From UBA8106 sp964569695 (GTDB lineage: Bacteria > Acidobacteriota > Vicinamibacteria > Vicinamibacterales > UBA823), in assembly GCA_964569695.1 (NCBI GenBank), contig CAZMUA010000015.1, positions 1-64,000 of the forward strand: 64,000 nt of DNA. The letters run 5' to 3'. Shown here piece by piece: positions 16,534 through 23,935 of this stretch. Positions within the stretch are counted from its first letter, which is position 1; each line of letters opens with the position of its first letter. Both the position numbers and the translations under genes were made by a program. The notes below the pieces were generated by a model, which saw only the letters and a program-made list of their open reading frames with translations, was not told the DNA's origin and did no database searches.

Positions 16534-17514
16534 TCAGCTATTGATAGGGGTTATTGGCGAATTTCCAGATATTACTTCCATGAGATTCCTAGCTGCTAAG
16601 TCAGCCATCGCTGTACGTGTTTCATGGGTGGCACTGCCCAGATGAGGTGAAAGGACAACATTTGATAGATCTAACAATCCTGAATGCACCATCGGTTCTC
16701 GTTCGTAGACGTCGAGTGCTGCACCAGCGATTAGTCCTTCCCGCAGCGCCAAGACTAATGCTTCTTCATCAACCACGGGACCACGCGACGTGTTAATTAA
16801 ATAAGCGGATGGTTTCATATTAACTAGCGCCTCCCGATCAATTAAATGATGCGTCTCTGACGTCATAGGCACATGGAGCGACACAACATCGGATGTGGCT
16901 AATAGGCGATCGAGTGGCATAACTGACGAATCCTTTAGAGATTTTGTCAATTGTGACCTATCCGTAATGTCGTTACTTCCCTTCCGGGCTGCAAACACCA
17001 CCTTCATTCCAAACACTGATGCCCGCGCTGCCACGGCACGCCCGATTCGACCCGCTCCAACAACACCTAACTGTTTTCCAAACAGTTCCATGCCAAGCAT
17101 AAAGTCGAGGGCCCAGCCTTTCCATACGCCGGATTGTATAAGCCGGTCTCCCTCAACCACGCGTCGAGTAACGTTTAGTATGAGTCCCCAAGTTAGTTCG
17201 GCGACTGATTCAGTCAACACCCCAGGGGTATTTGTTACAACAATGCCATGTTTCTTGGCTGTCACAATATCGATATTGTCATAACCCACAGCGATATTTG
17301 CGATAACGCGAAGTTGCGAACCAGCTTTAATAATTCCTGAATCAATCGTATCTGTCACAACACACAGAAGACCGTGTTTATCACGCACTCGATCGAGAAG
17401 CTGATCGCGAGAAAGAGCCTTTTGCTCTGCATGATAGTCAATCTCTAAGTCGGACTCTAAGCACTGAAGCACAGCTGGCGGAATGCGGTTAGTGACAAGG
17501 ACGCGAGACTTCAT
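16534..17514 (-). CDS. D-2-hydroxyacid dehydrogenase (glyoxylate/hydroxypyruvate reductase type)
   Basis: NAD(P)-dependent reductase of the D-isomer-specific 2-hydroxyacid dehydrogenase family, 326 residues. The Rossmann motif is LGVVGAGRIGRAVAARA. The catalytic arginine, glutamate and histidine lie in LINTSRGPVVDEEAL, AALDVYEREP and VLSPHLGSAT. The overall pattern (VTNTPGVLTESVAELTWGL) resembles glycerate/glyoxylate reductases. It lies directly after the last BMC-P gene on the same strand (64 bases), so its product may act on hydroxyacids or aldehydes from the microcompartment pathway; that link is inference. No obvious encapsulation peptide is present. Confidence 0.88.
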   Translation of the reverse strand: MKSRVLVTNRIPPAVLQCLESDLEIDYHAEQKALSRDQLLDRVRDKHGLLCVVTDTIDSGIIKAGSQLRVIANIAVGYDNIDIVTAKKHGIVVTNTPGVLTESVAELTWGLILNVTRRVVEGDRLIQSGVWKGWALDFMLGMELFGKQLGVVGAGRIGRAVAARASVFGMKVVFAARKGSNDITDRSQLTKSLKDSSVMPLDRLLATSDVVSLHVPMTSETHHLIDREALVNMKPSAYLINTSRGPVVDEEALVLALREGLIAGAALDVYEREPMVHSGLLDLSNVVLSPHLGSATHETRTAMADLAARNLMEVISGNSPITPINS

Positions 17515-17578
17515 GTATTGATTCTAGCGACAAAACTTCTGTGGATTTACAACGATGATTAATTTATTGACGAGTGGC

Positions 17579-17845
17579 TTAGGAATTCACCTCATCAACG
17601 ATCCCAACGATTGCAACATCTACAGGCGCCGTGGGCTGACTGATAGCTTGCCCGGCTGCACGACCTTCAGACACAATCAATACCTTTTCACCCACACCAG
17701 TTCCAACCGAATCAATAGCGAGTAACGCAACACCTTGCGGTTGATCATCTGCAGTGATCGGTTGCACAAGTAGAAGCTTCGCGCCAATAAGGGTGCTTTG
17801 TTTTTGAGTGGAAACCAACGGGCCAAGAACCCGGGCTAGTTGCAT
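17579..17845 (-). CDS. BMC-P shell vertex protein (EutN/CcmL family), third copy
   Basis: An 88-residue single-domain pentameric shell protein that caps vertices of bacterial microcompartments. It starts MQLARVLGPLVSTQKQ, has the family core LLLVQPITADDQ and the pore-side motif GTGVGEKVLIVSEGRAA, and ends with VDVAIVGIVDEV. It is last of three related but diverged paralogues in a row, with 29 bases between it and the middle one. Multiple BMC-P genes are typical of Planctomycete/Verrucomicrobia-type and related aldolase microcompartments. Confidence 0.92.
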   Translation of the reverse strand: MQLARVLGPLVSTQKQSTLIGAKLLLVQPITADDQPQGVALLAIDSVGTGVGEKVLIVSEGRAAGQAISQPTAPVDVAIVGIVDEVNS

Positions 17846-17874
17846 AATGTATTGTCGCTATATCTTGTTCCCCA

Positions 17875-18153
17875 TTACCGGGTCGTGTTATCGGTCGACC
17901 AGTGATCAACAATACCTACAATATTAAGATCGGTCGGCACCTGCATCGGGAGGAATGGAAACGAAGCTTCTCGTCCACGCACAACAAATACTTCTTCACC
18001 CACGCCAGCGCCAACTGAATCGACAGCGACTAAAGATTGACCAGTGGCCACACGATCGGGCGTGATTGGTTGAATTAAGAGCAGTTTGTGCCCTATCAAC
18101 TGCTCATCCTTGCGTGTTGCGACCACGTTTCCGATAACCTTGGCAAGTTGCAC
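17875..18153 (-). CDS. BMC-P shell vertex protein (EutN/CcmL family), second copy
   Basis: A 92-residue EutN/CcmL-type protein starting at a GTG that overlaps the stop of the upstream paralogue by one base (TAGTG), which implies coupled translation. The core motifs are KLLLIQPITPDR, GAGVGEEVFVVRGREA and LNIVGIVD. It differs from its neighbours by a longer C-terminal tail (residues after IVGIVD). It would occupy pentamer positions; the three paralogues could form mixed vertices. Confidence 0.92.
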   Translation of the reverse strand: MQLAKVIGNVVATRKDEQLIGHKLLLIQPITPDRVATGQSLVAVDSVGAGVGEEVFVVRGREASFPFLPMQVPTDLNIVGIVDHWSTDNTTR

Positions 18154-18422
18154 TATGGTTGAACCTCGACTGTGTCCACAATACCAACGATAGACGCATC
18201 AATCGGAGAATCCTTTAAGCCCGTGGCCATTCGCGCTGAGCTACCACTAACGATCAAAACCGTTTCTCCAACACCGGCATCAACGGTATCGATTGCCACG
18301 AGATACCTACCCTCTTCTTTACCTTTCGGATCGACGGGACGGGCCAAGAGCAACTTATTACTTACTAGTCGCTCGTCTTTACATGTCGCAACTACAGTGC
18401 CAACAATTTTTGCAAGTATCAT
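18153..18422 (-). CDS. BMC-P shell vertex protein (EutN/CcmL family), first copy
   Basis: An 89-residue EutN/CcmL-type protein: MILAKIVGTVVATCKDE, NKLLLARPVDPKG, VDAGVGETVLIVSGSSAR and IDASIVGIVDTVEV. It carries one cysteine (C14) not found in the other copies. It follows the BMC-H gene by 78 bases and overlaps the next BMC-P gene by one base. Confidence 0.92.
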   Translation of the reverse strand: MILAKIVGTVVATCKDERLVSNKLLLARPVDPKGKEEGRYLVAIDTVDAGVGETVLIVSGSSARMATGLKDSPIDASIVGIVDTVEVQP

Positions 18423-18500
18423 GATTCCTTTTGTGGTTTTACACTAATTTACATATTCAGCATTACAAGTGAGCCTAACTGCACCCTTCCTTGTGGTTAC

Positions 18501-18791
18501 CTAGGCTTTACCCTTAATTTTTCCGATAGGAAACGAGGCCTCAAGATTCGCGTGTGGTCGAGCTATGACGTGAACCGACACAAGTTCGCCAACTTTCCGT
18601 GCAGCCGCTGCCCCCGCATCAGTAGCGGCCTTCACTGCAGCGACGTCACCACGCACAATCGCAGTGACGTATCCCGCACCGATTTTCTCCCAACCGACCA
18701 GGGTCACTTTGCTGGCCTTTACCATGGCATCCGCAGCCTCGATCATCGAAACGAGCCCTTTGGTTTCGACCATCCCCAATGCTTCACCCAT
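18501..18791 (-). CDS. BMC-H shell protein (EutM/PduA/CcmK type)
   Basis: The hexameric facet protein of the microcompartment, 96 residues with a single BMC domain. It starts MGEALGMVETKGLVSMIEAADAM, the canonical BMC opening, and contains VTLVGWEKIGAGYVTAIVRGDVAAVKAATDAG and the HVIARPHANLE strand. A strong ribosome site (GGAGGAATTC) precedes the ATG. It is the only BMC-H gene in the window and no BMC-T gene is present, so the facets would be built from one protein unless other shell genes lie elsewhere. It sits between the aldolase and the BMC-P genes. Confidence 0.95.
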   Translation of the reverse strand: MGEALGMVETKGLVSMIEAADAMVKASKVTLVGWEKIGAGYVTAIVRGDVAAVKAATDAGAAAARKVGELVSVHVIARPHANLEASFPIGKIKGKA

Positions 18792-18863
18792 GAATTCCTC
18801 CCAAGTGCCCTACCAATACGGATTAATTAAGAACCGCAGATACCGCAACACAGAACCCTTTTA

Positions 18864-19724
18864 TTAAGAAGGCTTAACCGCCTTAACGGCATCTTCAATG
18901 AGAGCCGTAAGCTCACGGTATGTTAAACGAATTTCGCTTTCCTTGCCTGTCCCATTCGATGTTTTTAAGTTCGTTTCATCTTGCACCAAACGAGCATCTG
19001 GAGATGATGGAGCCTGTATTATTTGACAATTCGCATCGTCAGCTTCCGCGCCATCAGCACAAAATTCTGCTGGCCTCGACGCAACACCGTAACTACCAAA
19101 CAAACCCTGTAAACGATCTACTTCCTCTCTCGACAACAGGCGCTCACGTCCCAAAAACCGTGCCACGAGACTAATCCGAGCAAAGTGTTCAATTGTTTCC
19201 ATTCGGTAATATGCCTTAAACAACTCACTAGCAATCGTAAGAGCTCCATGATTCGCCAATAACAAACCGTCATATTTTGTGATGTAATCCCGAACAGCGT
19301 CGGCCAATTCAGAGGTAGAAGGTGTACCATAATCCGCAATGGGTATGCTACCGAGTGTCACAACAACTTCGGCCAATACAGCGCGGTCGAGTGGAATACC
19401 AGCAACTGCGAATCCCGTAGCTGCAGGCGGATGAGCGTGAACCACCGCCTGAATATCCGGTCGATGTTCATAGACTGCTAGATGCATTAAAAGTTCAGAG
19501 GATGCATTACGCTCACCAGCGAGCTTATTACCCTTCAGGTCAGTCGTAACCATCATATCTGGGGTCATAAATCCTTTTGACACACCTGTCGGTGTTGTTA
19601 AGAGGCGGTCCTCACCCAGTCGAACGCTGATGTTGCCATCATTTGAAGCCACATAGCCACGTTCATAAATACGCCGTCCGACCTCAACGATATTGGCCCG
19701 AACTTGCTCTTCCGGTTGCATCAC
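18864..19724 (-). CDS. Class II aldolase (fuculose-phosphate aldolase type) with C-terminal encapsulation peptide
   Basis: Zinc-dependent class II aldolase of the L-fuculose-1-phosphate/rhamnulose aldolase and AraD family, 286 residues. Seen: YVASNDGNISVRLGEDRLL with the phosphate-binding N-G-N region, the zinc histidines in VVHAHPPAATGFA, and LLANHGALTI. After the catalytic domain comes a variable linker of about 60 residues, then an amphipathic helix (residues ~266-284, RLTYRELTALIEDAVKAV) with the pattern of microcompartment encapsulation peptides. It heads the shell-gene operon, as in microcompartments for fucose and rhamnose breakdown, where it would release lactaldehyde and DHAP. No aldehyde dehydrogenase or phosphotransacylase is nearby. 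Confidence 0.88.
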   Translation of the reverse strand: MMQPEEQVRANIVEVGRRIYERGYVASNDGNISVRLGEDRLLTTPTGVSKGFMTPDMMVTTDLKGNKLAGERNASSELLMHLAVYEHRPDIQAVVHAHPPAATGFAVAGIPLDRAVLAEVVVTLGSIPIADYGTPSTSELADAVRDYITKYDGLLLANHGALTIASELFKAYYRMETIEHFARISLVARFLGRERLLSREEVDRLQGLFGSYGVASRPAEFCADGAEADDANCQIIQAPSSPDARLVQDETNLKTSNGTGKESEIRLTYRELTALIEDAVKAVKPS

Positions 19725-19781
19725 GTAACACCCTTCTTTTAAGGCGAACTCAGTGGTCGAAATCCGTAAAGATCTTCAGAC

Positions 19782-20030
19782 TTATTGATCTAAATATTTT
19801 CGCCGGCACTGATCGGAACAAAAATACTTAACTGTGCCCTCACGTTTAATTGTGACGGCTCGTGCTCGAACCACAAACATGCCGCACACAGGATCCTGCA
19901 CTAAAGAAACACCTTTTGGTTTCGCCACCTTCGATCTACCAGTTGCACCTTCAATCACGCCAGAGACAAAACGCCAGATCAGGTAAAAGGCAATAATGGG
20001 TAAAATAACCCGTAACCAACCAGTCAACAT
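19782..20030 (-). CDS. Membrane-anchored YHS/TRASH-like metal-binding protein
   Basis: An 82-residue protein with one N-terminal transmembrane helix (VILPIIAFYLIWRFVSGVI), a short basic linker, and a C-terminal YHS-like module with DPVCGMFV and YFCSDQCRRKYL, giving three cysteines suited to binding a metal ion. This architecture is that of the PP0621 family, whose function is unknown. It lies 36 bases after the TPR gene on the same strand and may share its transcript. Confidence 0.75.
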   Translation of the reverse strand: MLTGWLRVILPIIAFYLIWRFVSGVIEGATGRSKVAKPKGVSLVQDPVCGMFVVRARAVTIKREGTVKYFCSDQCRRKYLDQ

Positions 20031-20065
20031 TTAGCTCCACTTTTCCACAGAGAGCAGTACAAATA

Positions 20066-20701
20066 TTACTGCACTCCACCGGGTTGTTTCTCCTCAGACA
20101 CCAAGGCAGCATCTGGATGCGCTGACTGCAAGCTGGCAAGGGCCTGTTGGGCAGCACGACCTTCCGGACTGTCTGGCGTAACCTCGATTAATCGCCGCCA
20201 CACCATCGCCGCACCTTCCAGATCCTGTTGACCAAAGGCTTTTACGATGCCCATGTTTAACATGGTCTTCGTATGCTCCGGGTCAATCTCCAGTGAGTGC
20301 TCAAACTGTGCAATCGCACGATCTGGCTGGTCCGTATAATAGTAACCCACCCCAAGATCGGTGCTCACATTGACGTTACGCGGGTCTAGTGCGAGCGCCT
20401 GCTCGTACCATTCCACCGCTTCCTCAAATTGCTCTGCATCGAAATACAAATTACCAAGAGTCACTCTCGGTGCAGGATCAGACGAATTTTGTTCAGCTGC
20501 CGAAACTAATGTCTGTATCCGTTGCTCATCAACTACACGTGGCTCTACTGCCGGCTGGTTAACGTTGGGGGTGGCCTGCACACGCGGCTCACCTATATTG
20601 GTAGTTTGAAGAGTTACGGACTGCTGACTACCCAGCACCCAACCGACAATTAGTCCAAAGCAGGTGCCAGTAATCAAGAAAATGACTGATTCTAACTTCA
20701 T
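20066..20701 (-). CDS. Membrane-anchored TPR-repeat protein
   Basis: 211 residues: an N-terminal transmembrane segment (VIFLITGTCFGLIVGWVLG), a low-complexity linker, and about three tetratricopeptide repeats, including PAPRVTLGNLYFDAEQFEEA, PRNVNVSTDLGVGYYYTDQP and PEHTKTMLNMGIVKAFGQQD. TPR proteins mediate protein contacts; the partner cannot be read from the sequence. It lies 105 bases downstream of glmM, so it may be the tail of that operon. Confidence 0.8.
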   Translation of the reverse strand: MKLESVIFLITGTCFGLIVGWVLGSQQSVTLQTTNIGEPRVQATPNVNQPAVEPRVVDEQRIQTLVSAAEQNSSDPAPRVTLGNLYFDAEQFEEAVEWYEQALALDPRNVNVSTDLGVGYYYTDQPDRAIAQFEHSLEIDPEHTKTMLNMGIVKAFGQQDLEGAAMVWRRLIEVTPDSPEGRAAQQALASLQSAHPDAALVSEEKQPGGVQ

Positions 20702-20806
20702 GGTATCTCATTCGGAATGTGTCACGCCAGGTGACCACACCTGGCAATTATCATCCTATGCACGAACACTCAGATCATAGCAGGACTGTAGAGCTTACTC
20801 CCAAAG

Positions 20807-22156
20807 TCATAGAAGACACCTCTTAACGGCACTAGCGATTTCATCTGAGTATTCCTGAATCTCAGCCTGATTGCGACCTTCGACCATGATCCGAAGTAAT
20901 GGCTCAGTGCCGGAATATCGTACAAGAAGACGTCCTTGACCTGCCAGGCGAAGTTCAACGTCTCGAATCACGGCAGCGATTTCCGGCACGCTTTGCAAAT
21001 CGGTTTTCCGACGCACCGGAACATTAACAAGAACCTGTGGATAAACATCTAAATCGGCCGCCAAATCAGCCAAGTTGCGTCCACTCTCAGCCATTGCACG
21101 TAACACCATCATCAGTGTTATCAGGCCGTCTCCAGTCTGAAGATATTCAGAAAAAATAATATGTCCGGACTGTTCACCGCCAAGAGCAATACCATGTTTG
21201 GTCATTTCTTCCATCACGTATCGATCTCCCACCTGACACCTTACAAGATCGACACCCAAACCCTGCAATCCCAGCTCAAGGCCCACATTACTCATCACGG
21301 TCGCTACGATCGCATTACCTGGCAACTGTCCAATTTCATTGAGTCGTTTAGCGCAAATAAAAAGTACGGCGTCACCATCAATGATGCAACCTTGAGCATC
21401 GACAAACAGAGCGCGATCGCCATCACCATCAAAAGCCACGCCGACGTGACATTGATGCTCGACAACAAACTTTGCTAGTGTCGTTGGATGAGTTGAACCA
21501 CAATCTGTATTAATGTTTTTGCCATTCGGCGCACACCCCGAGACTAGAACATCGAAGCCGAAACTTCGTAACAGTTGGGGAGCCAAATCATACATGGCAC
21601 CATTCGCACAGTCTATTGCTAGCCTTGTCTGTCCAAAGTCAAACCCATTCGGCAGCACAAGCCCAACATGGGCGATGTAAGCCTCAAGAAAACTTGTGTC
21701 AGTTACGACATTCTCACTATTTTCAATTACTTCGTCGTTAGCAGACTCGACAAGTTCTTCAAGATCACGCTCCTTGTGTTCAGGTAGTTTCAGACCATCA
21801 CGCGAAAACACTTTAATCCCGTTGTCTTCATAGAAATTGTGTGACGCGGATACTACAACTCCTGCATCAAAATCATCGAGCTTCGCTGTTAAGGCCACTG
21901 CCGGTGTCGGAGCTACACCCATGCTGACCAATGTTGCACCTTCACTCGACACACCATGCGCGAATGCAGCTTCGATCCAAAGACCAGACTCTCGAGTATC
22001 ACGTCCAGACACAATTCTTATCCGCGTTTCCTTGTCTTTGGACGCACGCAGCATTCGCACGAGAGCTGCGCCCAAGCGAAAGATCGTTTTCGCATCTAAA
22101 GGAAACTTTCCAGCCCTACCTCGAATTCCATCAGTACCAAATAGTCGATCTTGCAT
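20807..22156 (-). CDS. glmM: Phosphoglucosamine mutase
   Basis: Interconverts glucosamine-6-phosphate and glucosamine-1-phosphate for UDP-GlcNAc and peptidoglycan synthesis. It starts LFGTDGIRGRAG, has the phosphoserine loop VVVSASHNFYEDNGIKVF, the magnesium loop AFDGDGDRALFVD, the sugar loop ALGGEQSGHIIF and the phosphate-binding RYSGTEPLLRIMVEG. The length of 449 residues is standard. It lies 100 bases downstream of cdaA. The cdaA-glmM pairing is widely conserved, and GlmM and CdaA interact in Firmicutes. A weak hairpin (AAAGTC/GACTTT) at the cdaA stop may reduce read-through. Confidence 0.96.
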   Translation of the reverse strand: MQDRLFGTDGIRGRAGKFPLDAKTIFRLGAALVRMLRASKDKETRIRIVSGRDTRESGLWIEAAFAHGVSSEGATLVSMGVAPTPAVALTAKLDDFDAGVVVSASHNFYEDNGIKVFSRDGLKLPEHKERDLEELVESANDEVIENSENVVTDTSFLEAYIAHVGLVLPNGFDFGQTRLAIDCANGAMYDLAPQLLRSFGFDVLVSGCAPNGKNINTDCGSTHPTTLAKFVVEHQCHVGVAFDGDGDRALFVDAQGCIIDGDAVLFICAKRLNEIGQLPGNAIVATVMSNVGLELGLQGLGVDLVRCQVGDRYVMEEMTKHGIALGGEQSGHIIFSEYLQTGDGLITLMMVLRAMAESGRNLADLAADLDVYPQVLVNVPVRRKTDLQSVPEIAAVIRDVELRLAGQGRLLVRYSGTEPLLRIMVEGRNQAEIQEYSDEIASAVKRCLL

Positions 22157-22256
22157 TTCTCTACTTAGCCACGAAAACTATAGCCGTAAACCCTCTTTGA
22201 TTGGATGACCAATGACTATCGCTTTCACCTCAATCAATAAAAGTCCTGTAAGACTT

Positions 22257-22931
22257 TCATAGTTCATTTACCCGCCAACTACTCTTTCGCGAAGGGGATT
22301 CCCGTCGTGTGAGCACCAGCGACTTAAGCCTAGCGCGCAATTCGTCGGCACTCAAATCACGTTCAATCTGCCCCGCCAGCGCTAATGAGACTTGGCCAGT
22401 CTCCTCAGAAACAATCACTGCGATCGCATCATTTTCTTCAGTCAAGCCAATAGCGGCTCGGTGCCGCGTTCCGAGATCACGACCGAGATCAGGATTAACC
22501 GTTAGAGGTAGAAAACAGGCGGCTGCAGCTAAACGGCCCTCCCGTATAATCACCGCGCCGTCGTGCAATGGAGAACCGGACTGAAAGATTGTTACGAGTA
22601 AATCGTAAGTTAAAGCCGCATCCAGCCGGATACCACTCTCTATATAACCCCGTAAGCCCACATCTCGCTCGACAGCCATAATGGCACCACGATGACCGTC
22701 GGAGAGCAATGTTGTTGCAACCACAATTTCTTCGATAGTTTCCTGAGCACTGGTAGTTCTCGTAAAGTAGCGAAAAAACGGTGCTCGCCCAAAACGGATT
22801 ACCGCACGTCGTACAATAAGCTTCAAAAGCTTATAGAGAACAAACATGACGACTACGATATCAATCAGATACCACCAGTTCGTTGGAACCCAACTGACAA
22901 ATTCAGCGAGTCGTTCGATAATGGATACCAT
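22257..22931 (-). CDS. cdaA: Diadenylate cyclase CdaA with shortened membrane domain
   Basis: Synthesises the second messenger c-di-AMP from two ATP. The DAC domain is intact: SPLHDGAVIIREGRLAAA (DGA motif) and LGTRHRAAIGLTEENDA (RHR motif). The membrane part is unusual. Normal CdaA has three N-terminal transmembrane helices and is about 270-290 residues. Here one helix (YLIDIVVVMFVLYKLLKLI) runs straight into VRRAVIRFGRAPFFRYF, which normally follows the third helix, so about 50-60 residues are missing and the protein is 224 long. The frame is intact. It lies 12 bases after folP. The catalytic call is firm; the membrane topology needs an independent genome to confirm. Confidence 0.9.
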   Translation of the reverse strand: MVSIIERLAEFVSWVPTNWWYLIDIVVVMFVLYKLLKLIVRRAVIRFGRAPFFRYFTRTTSAQETIEEIVVATTLLSDGHRGAIMAVERDVGLRGYIESGIRLDAALTYDLLVTIFQSGSPLHDGAVIIREGRLAAAACFLPLTVNPDLGRDLGTRHRAAIGLTEENDAIAVIVSEETGQVSLALAGQIERDLSADELRARLKSLVLTRRESPSRKSSWRVNEL

Positions 22932-22943
22932 AGTCTTACGCCT

Positions 22944-23852
22944 CTATAGTGTCGCCTTGTCACTCAACGAACTGTCATTATTATAAAAACTGTTTCGATG
23001 TGAACGCACCTGATCAACAACTCGTACCACATCAACCATTTCACGAACCCCATGCACTCTTACAATATGAGCTCCCATCATGACCGCCGCAGCAATCGCT
23101 GCAGATGTACCCCACTCTCGTTGCGAAGGTGACTTGCCACCTAATGTTGATGCCATGAATGACTTCCGTGATGGTCCAACCAAAAGAGGGCGGTCCAGTT
23201 TTTGCAGGCGGTCGAGTTGGGCCAAGGCTGCAAAGCTGTGGGCTTCTTTCTTTGCAAAACCAATACCGGGATCCAAAATAATTGCTTCGCGCGCTACACC
23301 CGCTGTTAAAGCACATTGGAGACTCGTTGCTAATTCATTGCCAATCTCGCGCGCTAGTGACGTATAAGTTGCTTCACGATACATGGCCCGAGAGCGACCT
23401 CGGGTGTGTGCAAGAACCAACCCTGCCTTATGTTCCGCCACTACCTCCGCAAGACTAGGGTCATGCTCTAGCCCACTAACATCATTGATGAGAGTAGCTC
23501 CAAGTTGGATTGCCGATTTCGCCACCTCAGCCTTGTAAGTATCCACCGACACCGGAATCTTCACTTTATCAATCACTGCTTCAAGAACCGGCTGAATCCG
23601 GCTTAGCTCCTCGCTTGCATCAACCGGCATCGCACCTGGTCTAGTCGACTCGCCGCCAATGTCAAGTAAATCGGCCCCTTCCGCTTCCATAGCACAGGCC
23701 GTTTCTATGGCATGCAAGTGATCAACCCTGCTTCCATCACTCGCAAAAGAATCTGGTGTTACATTTATGATTCCCATGACATACGTTTGGACGCCCAAGC
23801 GGAGCATCCGACCATGAGGAAGAGGTACGTCGTAGATTTTTCGAGGAACCAC
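22944..23852 (-). CDS. folP: Dihydropteroate synthase
   Basis: Joins p-aminobenzoate to dihydropterin pyrophosphate in folate synthesis; target of sulfonamides. Signature motifs: VMGIINVTPDSFASDGS, DLLDIGGESTRPGA, PVSVDTYKAEVA, LINDVSGLE, IILDPGIGFAKKEAHS and LLVGPSRKSFM. The 302-residue length is slightly long because of a C-terminal tail after VRVHGVREMVDVVRV. It lies between ftsH and cdaA in the conserved ftsH-folP-cdaA-glmM order. Confidence 0.96.
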   Translation of the reverse strand: MVPRKIYDVPLPHGRMLRLGVQTYVMGIINVTPDSFASDGSRVDHLHAIETACAMEAEGADLLDIGGESTRPGAMPVDASEELSRIQPVLEAVIDKVKIPVSVDTYKAEVAKSAIQLGATLINDVSGLEHDPSLAEVVAEHKAGLVLAHTRGRSRAMYREATYTSLAREIGNELATSLQCALTAGVAREAIILDPGIGFAKKEAHSFAALAQLDRLQKLDRPLLVGPSRKSFMASTLGGKSPSQREWGTSAAIAAAVMMGAHIVRVHGVREMVDVVRVVDQVRSHRNSFYNNDSSLSDKATL

Positions 23853-23935
23853 GATGGCGCGTATTTTCTATCCTAAATTAATCCCGACTCACAAGGTCCG
23901 ACTCGAAGACCGTCATAACGCGACAGTCGGGTCCA

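Noticed and set aside
22240..22257. AAAGTC/GACTTT hairpin as a terminator after cdaA
   Set aside because: The stem is only six bases, overlaps the stop codon and lacks a good T-run; glmM follows closely and is often co-transcribed with cdaA.
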